27,069 bases of DNA from the NCBI RefSeq assembly GCF_023218935.1, contig NZ_JAJIAL010000014.1; one strand, 5' to 3'. Position 1 is the stretch's first letter. Each line of letters starts with the position of its first letter. The position numbers and the translations under genes are program-made. The stretch is from Fructobacillus cardui. GTDB taxonomy: Bacteria > Bacillota > Bacilli > Lactobacillales > Lactobacillaceae. Positions 15,683-23,238 of this stretch are shown here, piece after piece. Below the pieces are notes generated by a model. It did not search any database. It had not been told where the DNA came from and saw only the letters and a list, made by a program, of their open reading frames with translations.

Positions 15683-15725
15683 AGGTTTCTTTTTTTATTT
15701 GTTGAAAAGAAAGTAGGTAGAAATT

Positions 15726-16013
15726 ATGGCGTTAGATAAAAAGAAGATTATTCAGTTGACAGAAGCCTCGCAAGGCGAGATGAAGCAGTTGGAAAAGGCT
15801 GTTAATCTTGAAAATACTATCCAATTAGCAGAGGCCATTAAGGCAGGTCGAGAAAGTGAAGAAGAGTTAATGGCTATTAATCCGATGTTGCCTTCTTACT
15901 TGGCTGATATTCAAAAAAATCTTAATTTTATGTTGCGAACAGTTAGTTCGGTTCGAACACACGTTAATAATCGCTCAAAGGAATTATCAGGTTTGCAAAA
16001 TGTTTTGAAGTAA
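15726..16013 (+). CDS. Small helical protein, 95 aa
   Basis: The ATG at 15726 follows a GAAAGTAGG site. The product is soluble, Glu/Lys/Leu-rich and helical throughout, with a central AINPMLPSY segment. It is not recognised. It lies directly upstream of the oriT region and may be an accessory DNA-processing or regulatory protein; this is inference from position only. Confidence 0.6.
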   Translation: MALDKKKIIQLTEASQGEMKQLEKAVNLENTIQLAEAIKAGRESEEELMAINPMLPSYLADIQKNLNFMLRTVSSVRTHVNNRSKELSGLQNVLK

Positions 16014-16154
16014 TCAGGCTTGCCTAGTTGAGTGTTTTGAAAACTTATCAGGTAGACATTGAAGACTTACGGTTTTAACAGACTTTGTTAGACAGTGGGT
16101 TTTTTATGTACATAGCCTTTTTTCGAGGGTGGGGCGACCAAAGGAAGAACCAAG

Positions 16155-16339
16155 CCACTTCTGGCAGGCAGGCACAAAGTGTCTGCCAAGAAGCTAGGTG
16201 GCGGTTAAGCATAAGCAAAGCTTATGCCAGCCACTGGCTCTTGCCCGAGCAAAAAAGGCGTAAAAAATTGTAAACCCCCTATTACTAACAGGGGGGTTAA
16301 GGGGCAGAAAGCACTCAGTGCTAAAACCCTAAAAGGGTG
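16155..16339. other. Hairpin cluster around the transfer origin
   Basis: Bases 16014-16429 hold no believable gene but carry closely spaced perfect or near-perfect stems: GGCAGGCAC/GTGTCTGCC (about 16168-16188, loop AAA), GCATAAGC/GCTTATGC (16209-16227, loop AAA), GCCAG/CTGGC (16226-16238), AGCACT/AGTGCT (16310-16322) and ACCCT/AGGGT (about 16327-16339). Such folds fit relaxase and accessory-protein binding and possibly a single-strand origin for copying transferred DNA. Which stem does what cannot be read from sequence. Confidence 0.6.
16273..16298. other. oriT: oriT core with MOBT-type nic site
   Basis: AACCCCCT (16273-16280) and AGGGGGGTT (16290-16298) form an inverted repeat around ATTACTAAC. 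The CTAACAGGGGGG arrangement resembles the nick regions of Tn916 and ICEBs1, as recalled. The relaxase gene begins 130 bases downstream. The exact nicked bond, expected in or next to the loop, is inferred. Confidence 0.8.
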
Positions 16340-16429
16340 TCGAAAAGCTGATATATAGCGGTTTCTGATTAAAAAGCAGAATTGCCGGTAATTTTTCAAA
16401 TCGGCAAAAAATGACAGAGGAGAAGAGAT

Positions 16430-18163
16430 ATGACTGTTTTTTTAAATGATAATCAATACTATCAAACGTATTTTATGGGCTTGGTTGAGCATAGTTTTTC
16501 AACTTTGACTGATGAGCCTCTTGTTCGTGTGGGGTTGATGTATCAATCAGAGTGGGCGGGTACGCGTTTAATTCGAGTTAATTCGAGAGTGATTACAATT
16601 CCTAGTCGATTGGGTGTTGCTATTGATTTGGGGAATGTTGTTGGTAGTGATTTGTATGGCTTTAGAGCAGGTTTTGATGATTTAACAGGAACGGTTGATA
16701 AATCATATCGAGCGACTTTTGAAGATGTGATGGCGTTAAAAAATATTGAGTCCTTTTATTTATTAGGCAATCAAAAAAATATTGAAAAGGGGGGCATGAT
16801 GATGGAAAGCCCAGTAACGATTAAAGGTAGTTCTTTAAAGAGTGTTCGTGATATTTTAAATATTAAACAATCCGTTTTAATGACAGTTTTTGGACTTAGT
16901 GAAAGAAGCTATCGAAATATTGAGAATAGTGATGAGCTACTAGCGGATAAGTATTATCAGTTGCTGGTTGAAAAATATCCAGAATTAAACGAAAAATTAT
17001 CTTTGCAGTTTGATTGGGTTTCGATTACTTTTTCAGATATGACGGCCAAGCAAGTGATCCAAGAAGTTTTGCGAATGAAAGAGTCGCTCTTTTTGTTGCG
17101 TTCCACTTCTCAAAATTTTTATTCGGAAGAATATGCTTTTGCAGGCGAAAAGAACTTTTATGTACAAGGCCATGCACCTGTTCTAGATGCTCAAACGGAT
17201 AGCATGCAACAACAATCAGGAGCTACCCTGTATTTAACTGGGCAGGGAACACGTATTTTTGAGTCAGTTTTGCATGAACAGGCTTTGACATGGAAACAAT
17301 TTATTGTTCGGATAAGACGATTTAACGGACATTTAACACGTCTAGATTTGGCAATTAATGATACGCATGGTTTTTTTACGATGGACGAGATTGTGCGTGC
17401 TGTGCAAGAAAAACGTTTTTGGTCGAAGTCACGTTCTTATGCTATCCATGGCAATGAGACGGCTGGTTGGACGGTTAACTTTGGTAAGTCACCTTTTGTT
17501 ATTCGTATCTATGATAAGTATTTGGAGCAACAACAAAAAGATATTGATACAACGATTAAAAATCGTATTGAGTTGGAGTTACATGCCGATAAGGCCGAGA
17601 CGGTTATTGATGAGTGGCTGTTAAATGATGATTTAGTACCATACACTTTGTCAATTTTGAAAACTTATTTGTGGTTTGTTGATGAAAAAATTGATGAGGA
17701 AGAAATAGCAAAAGGCGACCATGTTCGAGAGCGATATATTGACCAGTTAAAGCCGATGACGGCGTGGGATTTGATTACTTCTATGGGTTCAAAAATGAGA
17801 TTTAAGACAGAGCCAAAAAAGCAGAGTGTTGAAAGTATTGAGCGTTGGATATACAAGTATGTTGCACCCTCGTTGAAAGTATTAAAAGAGACGGGTAAGT
17901 GGCGTGACGTGGTGGACAAGGTTGAAGAGGCAGAGCTATCAGATGAACAGTTGAAGATGGTAACAACTGCTAACACAGCCGTGATGTCGTCTGTTTTGCC
18001 TAATTTTAAAGCAGAGCTTGAAAAGAAAGTGCGGGTAAAAAAAGATGGTCGTGAAGTACGGCTTCATTCAATGACTGATGAGATGTGGGACGAATTGGCA
18101 AAGATGGGTTTATTAAAAGAAGATGTTGTGGTTAGTGTTGAAGCAAAAAAGGAGCAAGGATAA
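16430..18163 (+). CDS. MobT/Rep_trans relaxase (NicK/Orf20 class), long form
   Basis: This 577-aa protein starts at ATG 16430 with GAGGAGAAG upstream. Order: an N-terminal region of about 130 residues without recognised motifs; a helix-turn-helix-like segment (about 137-166, LKSVRDILNIKQ to YRNIE); then the replication-initiator-type relaxase domain with FDWVSITF (195-202), LYLTGQGTR (267-275), HLTRLDLAIND (301-311), the probable nucleophile box RIYDKYLEQ (Tyr361 or Tyr364) and RIELEL (379-384); and a C-terminal helical extension of almost 190 residues. It nicks oriT and pilots the strand, and in ICEBs1 the same enzyme also supports rolling-circle replication. It is longer than Tn916 Orf20 at both ends. 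Its stop overlaps the next ATG. Confidence 0.9.
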   Translation: MTVFLNDNQYYQTYFMGLVEHSFSTLTDEPLVRVGLMYQSEWAGTRLIRVNSRVITIPSRLGVAIDLGNVVGSDLYGFRAGFDDLTGTVDKSYRATFEDVMALKNIESFYLLGNQKNIEKGGMMMESPVTIKGSSLKSVRDILNIKQSVLMTVFGLSERSYRNIENSDELLADKYYQLLVEKYPELNEKLSLQFDWVSITFSDMTAKQVIQEVLRMKESLFLLRSTSQNFYSEEYAFAGEKNFYVQGHAPVLDAQTDSMQQQSGATLYLTGQGTRIFESVLHEQALTWKQFIVRIRRFNGHLTRLDLAINDTHGFFTMDEIVRAVQEKRFWSKSRSYAIHGNETAGWTVNFGKSPFVIRIYDKYLEQQQKDIDTTIKNRIELELHADKAETVIDEWLLNDDLVPYTLSILKTYLWFVDEKIDEEEIAKGDHVRERYIDQLKPMTAWDLITSMGSKMRFKTEPKKQSVESIERWIYKYVAPSLKVLKETGKWRDVVDKVEEAELSDEQLKMVTTANTAVMSSVLPNFKAELEKKVRVKKDGREVRLHSMTDEMWDELAKMGLLKEDVVVSVEAKKEQG

Positions 18164-18333
18164 TGTCAGTGAAAGCAGTGGGTTATTATTCCCGAGAAGT
18201 CTATATGATTGGAAAATCAAAAGCAGAGGTGTTACGAAAATTGCAAGAGAAGTTCCCTTCATTTGGTCAAGGAAAGCGTAAAGGAACACCTTCTAATCAC
18301 TTATATCCTGAACCACTGATGATTGAAGAATGA
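18163..18333 (+). CDS. 56-aa protein coupled to the relaxase
   Basis: The ATG shares its A with the relaxase stop (TAATG) and AAAAGGAGCAAGG is a good ribosome site. The product starts MSVKAVGYYSREVYMIGKSK and ends PLMIEE; the middle holds a helix (AEVLRKLQEKFPSF) and a basic KRKGTP turn. It looks like a genuine small protein, perhaps one that binds DNA or the relaxase. No family is recognised. Confidence 0.75.
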   Translation: MSVKAVGYYSREVYMIGKSKAEVLRKLQEKFPSFGQGKRKGTPSNHLYPEPLMIEE

Positions 18334-18397
18334 GTTGTAATCGAAAAGTTAACACAATTTATTTGGAAAATAATGGGTTGTAATTGAAAAGTTAACA
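18334..18397 (+). repeat. Two 21-bp direct repeats, 43 bp apart
   Basis: The repeats at 18334-18354 and 18377-18397 share GTTGTAAT, a C/T difference, then GAAAAGTTAACA: 20 of 21 bases match. Start-to-start distance is 43 bases, four helical turns, so both sites face the same side. Each contains GTTAAC. They could be operators or iteron-like sites for a neighbouring DNA-binding protein. Confidence 0.75.
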
Positions 18398-18436
18398 AAG
18401 CTTTTGTTGAGAAATCGTTAAGTGCACTTATAAAGA

Positions 18437-18461
18437 AAGGCTATAATATATAGCTTTTTTT
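18437..18461 (+). terminator. Terminator (or promoter) before the EF-hand-like gene
   Basis: GCTATA (18440-18445) pairs with TATAGC (18449-18454) around three bases, followed by seven T, which reads as a terminator for the relaxase transcript. The same bases include TATAAT (18442-18447) with a weak TTAAGT 18 bases upstream, so a promoter is possible instead. Confidence 0.5.
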
Positions 18462-18489
18462 ATTTTGGTCTTAAAGAAAAAAGGGTTGT

Positions 18490-18906
18490 ATGAGTAATAA
18501 AATCTATATTAAAGAAGAAATGTTGCCAATGTATATTAAGCAGTTAGAACGTTTTAGGACGTTATATCAAGAATTGGTCAGTACATTAATGGCGGATAGT
18601 CAGCATTTTGTTTTTGAGAAGAACGCTTCAAATTTTCTGACTACTTTGCAAGAAGCGAAAAGTTTGGCTCAAAGTATAAAAAAGGCTGAGCAGTCACAAG
18701 TTTATAGTGATGTTTTGATGGTTTCAAAGAAGTTAGATTGTTCGGTGGAGGAATTGGTTAGTAAGAGTTTGGAACTAACTTATCTCTATTCTAATTTGTT
18801 GGACTTGTTGCTAGGTCTTGATAGGAATGGCGATGGTGGGATAAGTCAAATTGAAAATAAACTTTATCAAGCAAAGAAACAGTTAAGCGAAAGTGGTGTT
18901 TGGTAA
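18490..18906 (+). CDS. 138-aa helical protein with EF-hand-like loop
   Basis: The protein is soluble, mostly helical and without a signal peptide. Residues 111-122 read DRNGDGGISQIE, which fits the 12-residue EF-hand loop with D1, N3, D5, G6, I8 and E12, flanked by a hydrophobic helix before and a helix after. A calcium or magnesium site is therefore possible. The ribosome site is AAAAAGGG with a short spacer. It follows the relaxase block and is co-directional. It is not recognised as a family; a chance loop match cannot be excluded. Confidence 0.7.
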   Translation: MSNKIYIKEEMLPMYIKQLERFRTLYQELVSTLMADSQHFVFEKNASNFLTTLQEAKSLAQSIKKAEQSQVYSDVLMVSKKLDCSVEELVSKSLELTYLYSNLLDLLLGLDRNGDGGISQIENKLYQAKKQLSESGVW

Positions 18907-18943
18907 GTGGACTTACTTAAAGATTTGAAGGAGTGCTTTTAAA

Positions 18944-19113
18944 ATGAAAAAATTAATTAAAAAAAGTGAATTATACACTTAATTTTTATGGTGTTCTCGT
19001 TATTTTTGATTACACTTCGAGAGAATAATTTTAATTTAGTTCATTATTTATCATTTTTTCTGATTGTTATTTTTATTACTTGTTTAAAAGTAAAAAAGGT
19101 GCTAACTTTTTAA
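18944..19113 (+). pseudogene. Small two-helix membrane protein broken by a frameshift
   Basis: ATG 18944 has a clear AAGGAG site but closes after 12 codons (MKKLIKKSELYT). One base away the frame continues LIFMVFSLFLITL, a polar segment, then YLSFFLIVIFITCLKV and a basic end at TAA 19111-19113. Adding one T near 18980 would make a protein of about 56 aa with a basic head and two helices. If truly broken, an internal ATG at 18988 could still give 41 aa. Confidence 0.5.
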
Positions 19114-19157
19114 AGTAAGCATAAGTACATTAGAAAATTGAGTATGAAAGTAACAAC

Positions 19158-20330
19158 ATGACGGAAAAATTACCAAAGGGGCGTTTACGCCGACCAAAGT
19201 TAACAGAAAAGCAACGCTATTTGATTGAGTATTTGTGGAATGACCGAAAAATGAGTCAAGTGGCGATTGCCGAAGAAATTGGTATGACACAATCAACTGT
19301 TTCGCATGAACTGCAAAAAGGAAATGTTTTAAATTGGGATCACTTGTCTCGTCAAGCGGTTATGAGCCTTAGTAGTCACGCTAGAATTAAGTATTCTTCT
19401 GCTAGAGGCCAATATATAGCGACACAGCGTTCAATAAGACATGGAGAAGGTTCATCGTTTACACCTGCTTTAAAGAAGACAATTGAGCATTGGATTAATG
19501 ACGAACATTGGACACCAGAGCAGATTGCTAGTAAGGTACAATCGGTTGATATATCGGCTTCAACAATCCGTAACTGGATTAGACAAGGTATGTTAGATGT
19601 CAAGCCTTATGTTTATCGTCGGCGAAAATCAAATAAGTTGAATAAGCGAGAGACTGAAATTGCGGAACAACAGGCTAGAAAAAAAGAAGAGTTGGCTTAT
19701 CTGCAAGAAAAGCTAAGAGACCAAAATGCTTTAATCCCAAGGCGAATATCAGCCCGTTCTGAAAGTGTACTTACAAGAAAGCAGTTTGGCCACTGGGAAA
19801 TTGACTTGGTATGTCCAGCTAAAATTGATAGTGATGATTTAACGAATCGAGCTGTTATTTTGACGTTAGCAGAGCGTAAGACACGTTACTATGTTTGTAT
19901 TAAGTTAGGTGGTCGTACAGCGCAAGAAGTTGTCCTTGGTATGAAAGCCTTCTATAAAGAGTATGGTAACTATGTCCGATCAATTACGGCCGATAATGGA
20001 AGTGAGTTTCGCAATATTAACTTTTTAGAGTATGTACAAAAAGACCAAAAAACAAAGGTTTATTATGCACACCCCAGTTCGCCACAAGAACGAGGAACAA
20101 ATGAGTATAAAAATCGTGAATTAAGACGCTATGTGCCTAAGAAAACGACCTTTAGTAAGCTAACACAAGAAGAATTAACGATGATAATGGATAAAATCAA
20201 TCGAAAGCCAATGTTAAAGGCGTTAGATGGCGATACGCCTAAACAGCGTTTTGAAAAAGAAGTGGTTAAGATGAACCGTTATCGAAGAAATTACTTGAAG
20301 AAAAAGACAGCAGATTTAGATAATGAATAA
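19158..20330 (+). CDS. IS30-family DDE transposase, divergent and intact
   Basis: This 390-aa protein has an N-terminal helix-turn-helix (about residues 15-52, SQVAIAEEIGMTQSTVSHEL), a second DNA-binding segment (about 105-145, WTPEQIASKV and STIRNWIRQG), a charged linker, and an RNase-H-like core with Asp216 in GHWEID, Asp279 in TADNGSEF and the glutamate of the ERGTNE box (311-316). It is longer than usual for IS30 enzymes, mainly in the linker (about 150-205). No clear short inverted repeats flanking the gene were found. It is the last plus-strand gene of the module, so it may be an ordinary IS or a transposase belonging to the whole element. Confidence 0.85.
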   Translation: MTEKLPKGRLRRPKLTEKQRYLIEYLWNDRKMSQVAIAEEIGMTQSTVSHELQKGNVLNWDHLSRQAVMSLSSHARIKYSSARGQYIATQRSIRHGEGSSFTPALKKTIEHWINDEHWTPEQIASKVQSVDISASTIRNWIRQGMLDVKPYVYRRRKSNKLNKRETEIAEQQARKKEELAYLQEKLRDQNALIPRRISARSESVLTRKQFGHWEIDLVCPAKIDSDDLTNRAVILTLAERKTRYYVCIKLGGRTAQEVVLGMKAFYKEYGNYVRSITADNGSEFRNINFLEYVQKDQKTKVYYAHPSSPQERGTNEYKNRELRRYVPKKTTFSKLTQEELTMIMDKINRKPMLKALDGDTPKQRFEKEVVKMNRYRRNYLKKKTADLDNE

Positions 20331-20338
20331 GCTAAAAA

Positions 20339-20376
20339 GAAAAACGCTTCCTATTATAAGGGGGCGTTTTTCTTGT
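20339..20376 (+). terminator. Strong intrinsic terminator after the transposase
   Basis: GAAAAACGC (20339-20347) pairs perfectly with GCGTTTTTC (20364-20372), nine base pairs, with a T-rich right arm. It ends the plus-strand gene series and may also work on the other strand. Confidence 0.8.
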
Positions 20377-20875
20377 GTTTTTTAAATGAAGTATTAAGTG
20401 ATTTGCAAATATTGATTATGTGATATAATAAAAAGAATTTATATCATTACTTGATAGAAGTATCGTCCCTAATCTTGAAAAAAGTGATTATGTATTTTTT
20501 ACAGTGGTTCAAATTGAAAAATAATTAGACAAGAGAAAATAATTATTAGAGAACAGCCATTTAACAAAGTTAGTGAAAAAATAAAAAAAACTAATAAAAT
20601 TATGCTTTGGGGGTTGCAATTTCCCTTTTACACCTTACTTTCGATAATATATATTATGTAAACTAAAATGTTTAAGGGGATTTGCAACCCTAAAATTAAC
20701 AACGTAAGTAAACAATCGCTCCGAGGCTTGGTATAAGGCCTTTTTTATTTGAAAAAAGTTTTTTAGTTTTTCTATCGTCGAAAAAGAATCGGTTATTTTC
20801 GGTTCTTTTTTCGCTAAACGCTTTGAATTATAACGTATTTTGCATCAAATGCCAACCATGTTAACTTTTAGACCA
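20377..20875. other. Gene-free spacer with nested dyad and two terminators
   Basis: No reliable gene is seen in these 500 bases. A possible promoter (TTTGCA, then TATAAT near 20424) has no obvious gene after it. A nested dyad occupies 20611-20690: 15-bp arms (GGGTTGCAATTTCCC and GGGGATTTGCAACCC, 13 of 15 complementary) around a perfect 14-base AT palindrome at 20644-20657. Two plus-strand terminator-like hairpins follow at 20724-20746 (AGGCTT/AAGGCCT) and 20785-20812 (AGAATCG/CGGTTCT), each with T runs, which suggests a short untranslated transcript. Confidence 0.55.
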
Positions 20876-20879
20876 ACGC

Positions 20880-20902
20880 AAAAAAGCCAGTCCCTTGACT
20901 GG
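20880..20902 (-). terminator. Terminator of the IS30 transposase
   Basis: CCAGTC (20887-20892) and GACTGG (20897-20902) form a perfect stem; read leftwards it is followed by a T run. It lies 26 bases after the transposase stop. Confidence 0.75.
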
Positions 20903-20927
20903 TTCAAAAAAATTCAATTGTTGCTCT

Positions 20928-22027
20928 TTAAGCTGGGTTTAAGAATCGCTGGTCAAACGCAACCCGACGATATTGGCAGTGGCGTCTAAAAGCCTGTAAA
21001 CGGCTCCTGTAACGATGAGTACGCATCGGACGAGTGTTGATGCTCATGACCACTTTATCGAGCTCTGACTGGCTTATATGAGCGAAATCTGTTTTCTTGG
21101 GATAATACTCCCGTAAGAGCTTATTAAAATTCTCGTTGGAACCGCGTTCATACGGCGAATATGCATGCGCGTAATAATATTTCACGCCATGCTGATCCAA
21201 CATTTGCCGGGTCTGCAAGGCAATGAACTCGGACCCTCGGTCACAAGTCACACGGTCCACACAACCTTTATATTTTTCACAGAAATCTGAGATAGCCTTG
21301 CTGACGGTATAAGCGGACTTATCCTTAATGACCATCGAGACTGCATACCGACTAAAACGTTCTACAAAAGTTAACAACAAGTGACTGGATTGACGAGACT
21401 CCACACCGTCTAGTTCCCAATGACCAAAACGGTTACGGTTTTCAATCACACTTGGTCGAAACTCAATGGAATACTGGTGTGTCGCTCGTTTCTGATCTTC
21501 TTTTTTCAGATACAGACTTTTGCGTTCACTCCAACTTAACGCTCGCTTATGATAGCGTTGCCGCTTGCCTTTATCTCGTAAGGCCCAGTAATCGAGTCCC
21601 TTAATTCTTTTATGATTAACCCAATTGTAGATGGTTTTAAAGGACACACCAACACTCGCAAAGGCCCCTTAGCGATTTGCTCGGGTGACCACTTGTGTTC
21701 GAGGGTGTATTTTTTAATGAGTTGTTCACGTCTGAGCGTTAATTTAGTTGGAGATTTCTTTTTGTTCCGTTGTTTTTGGTCAGCTAACGTTTGGCCTTCA
21801 ATGGCTCGGTACATTCTTCTTGATATATGTGTACTTACTTTTCTATCCATTTTAGCATGTAACGTTGTCCGTTGAATTTCTTTGGTAATGGTTGCTCTTG
21901 AGTAACCTAAGGTATTAGCAATAAAACTTAAATTATGGCCTTCTTTTAGTAACGTTTCAATTTGAACTCGTTGTGCCAATTGTAAATACTTTTGTCCCAT
22001 CTTCATTCTCCCGTTATTCTGCGTCAA
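20928..22027 (-). pseudogene. IS30-family transposase split by a one-base deletion
   Basis: The N-terminal part (22027 to about 21660; likely start MGQKYLQLAQ near 22003) has the helix-turn-helix (LSFIANTLGYSRATITKEI) and WSPEQIAKG. The C-terminal part (about 21670 to 20928) continues ASVGVSFKTIYNWV and carries the DDE core: HWELDG, TCDRGSEF and YERGSNEN. Joining them needs one more G in the GGGG run near 21667 (CTAAGGGGCC). No bacterial slippery heptamer is present there, so a mutation or error is more likely than programmed frameshifting. Low similarity to the 390-aa IS30 enzyme upstream shows a separate lineage. Confidence 0.8.
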
Positions 22028-22125
22028 ACAGCCAATCTGTTTTTGCGATCACATACAGAAAAATTATAGCAAAGCATGGAATTGCCTTCGCTTTCCCTTG
22101 AACGTTGAACAGGTTTAGTAGGCAA

Positions 22126-22150
22126 CAAAAAAAGGCCTCAAACGAGACCT
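22126..22150 (-). terminator. Minus-strand terminator
   Basis: Read leftwards, GAGGTCTC with GAGGCCT forms a stem around GTTT-type loop bases and runs into seven T (complement of 22126-22133). It lies downstream of the IS30 remnant. Confidence 0.6.
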
Positions 22151-22266
22151 CTTTTAATCGTTGCAAATAGAAAAATCCAGTCACATACATTTACTTTCCC
22201 GAGTATCTGTGAATGGAGCAAAAACGGATGCGTTTGTTATAACGACAGCAATAAGTTTTTTCAAGT

Positions 22267-22576
22267 ATTGTGGTTTTCCCGCACTTTAAGGCTTCGGTCA
22301 CTTCGGTCACGATGTAGCTGGTGCCGTTTCTGAATTCGGCTAACTCGCTTCTGGTCAGCATAGGATTGTGCTGTCACGGCTTTATATAAGTCCTTGGACA
22401 CGTTGGTCGAGACTTTACGTCCCCCCGGTTAGGTGTTGCGTAGCTCGCTGGACCTCTTTAGTCACGGTCGCTCTTGAGTAGCCTAAAGTAGTGGCAATCT
22501 CACTAAGGGGCTTACCCTCTTGAATCATCTCTTCAATTCGAGTACGTTGTATAAAATTTAAATGTTTTTGACCCAT
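22267..22576 (-). pseudogene. 5' remnant of a second IS30-family transposase
   Basis: From ATG 22576 the frame reads MGQKHLNFIQRTRIEEMI and the helix-turn-helix LSEIATTLGYSRATVTKEV, then stops after HLTGGT. In another frame it continues RKVSTNVSKDLYKAVTAQSY and ADQKRVSRIQK before homology is lost near 22270. It aligns by eye with the first 100 residues of the adjacent IS30 copy but is clearly diverged from it. The catalytic part is missing. It is a dead fragment. Confidence 0.75.
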
Positions 22577-22739
22577 CAGAATGTTCCTTGTCTCGTGGTG
22601 GTAAATACTGGCATGAATAGACGTCGTTGGTTATGCGTATCAGGTAATGAAGTTCATGAAGCTATGTACGGAAAGTAGAGATTTCTCTACTTTTCTCTAC
22701 TTTTACAAACTGTATCAGGTGCTCTCGTTCATAGTAATT

Positions 22740-22788
22740 AAAAAGCCTGCTGTGATTAACAGCAGGACCGCCCTATTTGAAAAAATAA
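22740..22788 (-). terminator. Terminator block, copy 1
   Basis: A perfect eight-pair stem (CCTGCTGT/ACAGCAGG, loop GATTA) is followed, on the minus strand, by a short T run. It matches the block at 23036-23084. Confidence 0.6.
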
Positions 22789-23035
22789 ATTATAGCATAT
22801 TAAAGAATAGAAAGGATATTTCAAAACACACAATATAAATAAAATGAAAAGCTATAACAACTTTTGCTTTACAAAAAGGGAGAATTTTGAAAACAACATG
22901 ATGTTGAAAGATCTAAGGCGGTGGCCGAAACCCTTTTTTGCGCTCAAAAATATCATTTGAGTTAACTTCACTTATACTCCTGTTACTGAGCGGTGTCAAG
23001 TAAAAAAGAAAAAAAGAAGCAATGAATCAGAAAAT

Positions 23036-23084
23036 AAAAAGCCTGCCGTGATCAACAACAGGGCCGTCTTATTTAAAAAATGTC
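23036..23084 (-). terminator. Terminator block, copy 2
   Basis: This is the diverged duplicate of the block at 22740-22788. The stem is weaker (CCTG/CAGG with internal mismatches) but the flanking A-rich stretches and CCG core are kept. Confidence 0.5.
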
Positions 23085-23202
23085 TAAACCCAATAATGAT
23101 TTTCACATAAGCTATATATTGGAAAAAATTAGTAAGACGATACTTCTTTTTTACTCCCTCAAATCCTTTCAGGATATAATCATTATAATATAGATTTCAA
23201 AT

Positions 23203-23238
23203 AAAAAGTAGAGAAAACTCTACTGTTCTCTACTTTTT
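23203..23238 (-). terminator. Terminator of the topoisomerase fragment
   Basis: AAAAAGTAGAG (23203-23213) is complementary to CTCTACTTTTT (23228-23238). Read leftwards it ends in a T tract, and the stop codon of the topoisomerase frame lies inside the stem. Confidence 0.65.

Larger units (their letters stand above)
20876..22048 (-). mobile_element. IS30-family insertion sequence, frameshifted
   Basis: The outer limits are tentative. A sequence starting CGCAAAAA at about 20877 and the reverse complement of a similar one ending near 22047 may be the terminal repeats, but they agree over only about ten bases. The enclosed transposase gene covers nearly the whole unit. No target duplication was identified. 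Confidence 0.5.
22577..23202. other. Gene-free region with duplicated terminators
   Basis: No supported gene. A block of about 49 bases occurs twice in the same orientation, at 22740-22788 and 23036-23084. Copy 1 has a perfect stem CCTGCTGT/ACAGCAGG (22746-22766); read leftwards each copy ends in a T run and works as a minus-strand terminator. A second hairpin type, AAAGTAGAG/CTCTACTTT, is at 22672-22693 and recurs at 23203-23238. The stretch about 22880-23030 has no motif I can name. Confidence 0.6.

Noticed and set aside
16085..16273. 62-aa frame over the oriT region
   Set aside because: It crosses the hairpin cluster, has poor composition and no ribosome site.
20440..20530. Short TTG-started frame after the 20.42-kb promoter-like site
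   Set aside because: No ribosome site and no recognisable pattern; too weak to call.
21655..21680. Programmed -1 frameshifting in the IS30 transposase
   Set aside because: The local GCTAAGGGGCC is not a usual slippery heptamer and no stimulatory structure is evident; a lost G is simpler.
22647..22838. 63-aa plus-strand frame
   Set aside because: It runs through two terminator hairpins and has no ribosome site or protein-like pattern.
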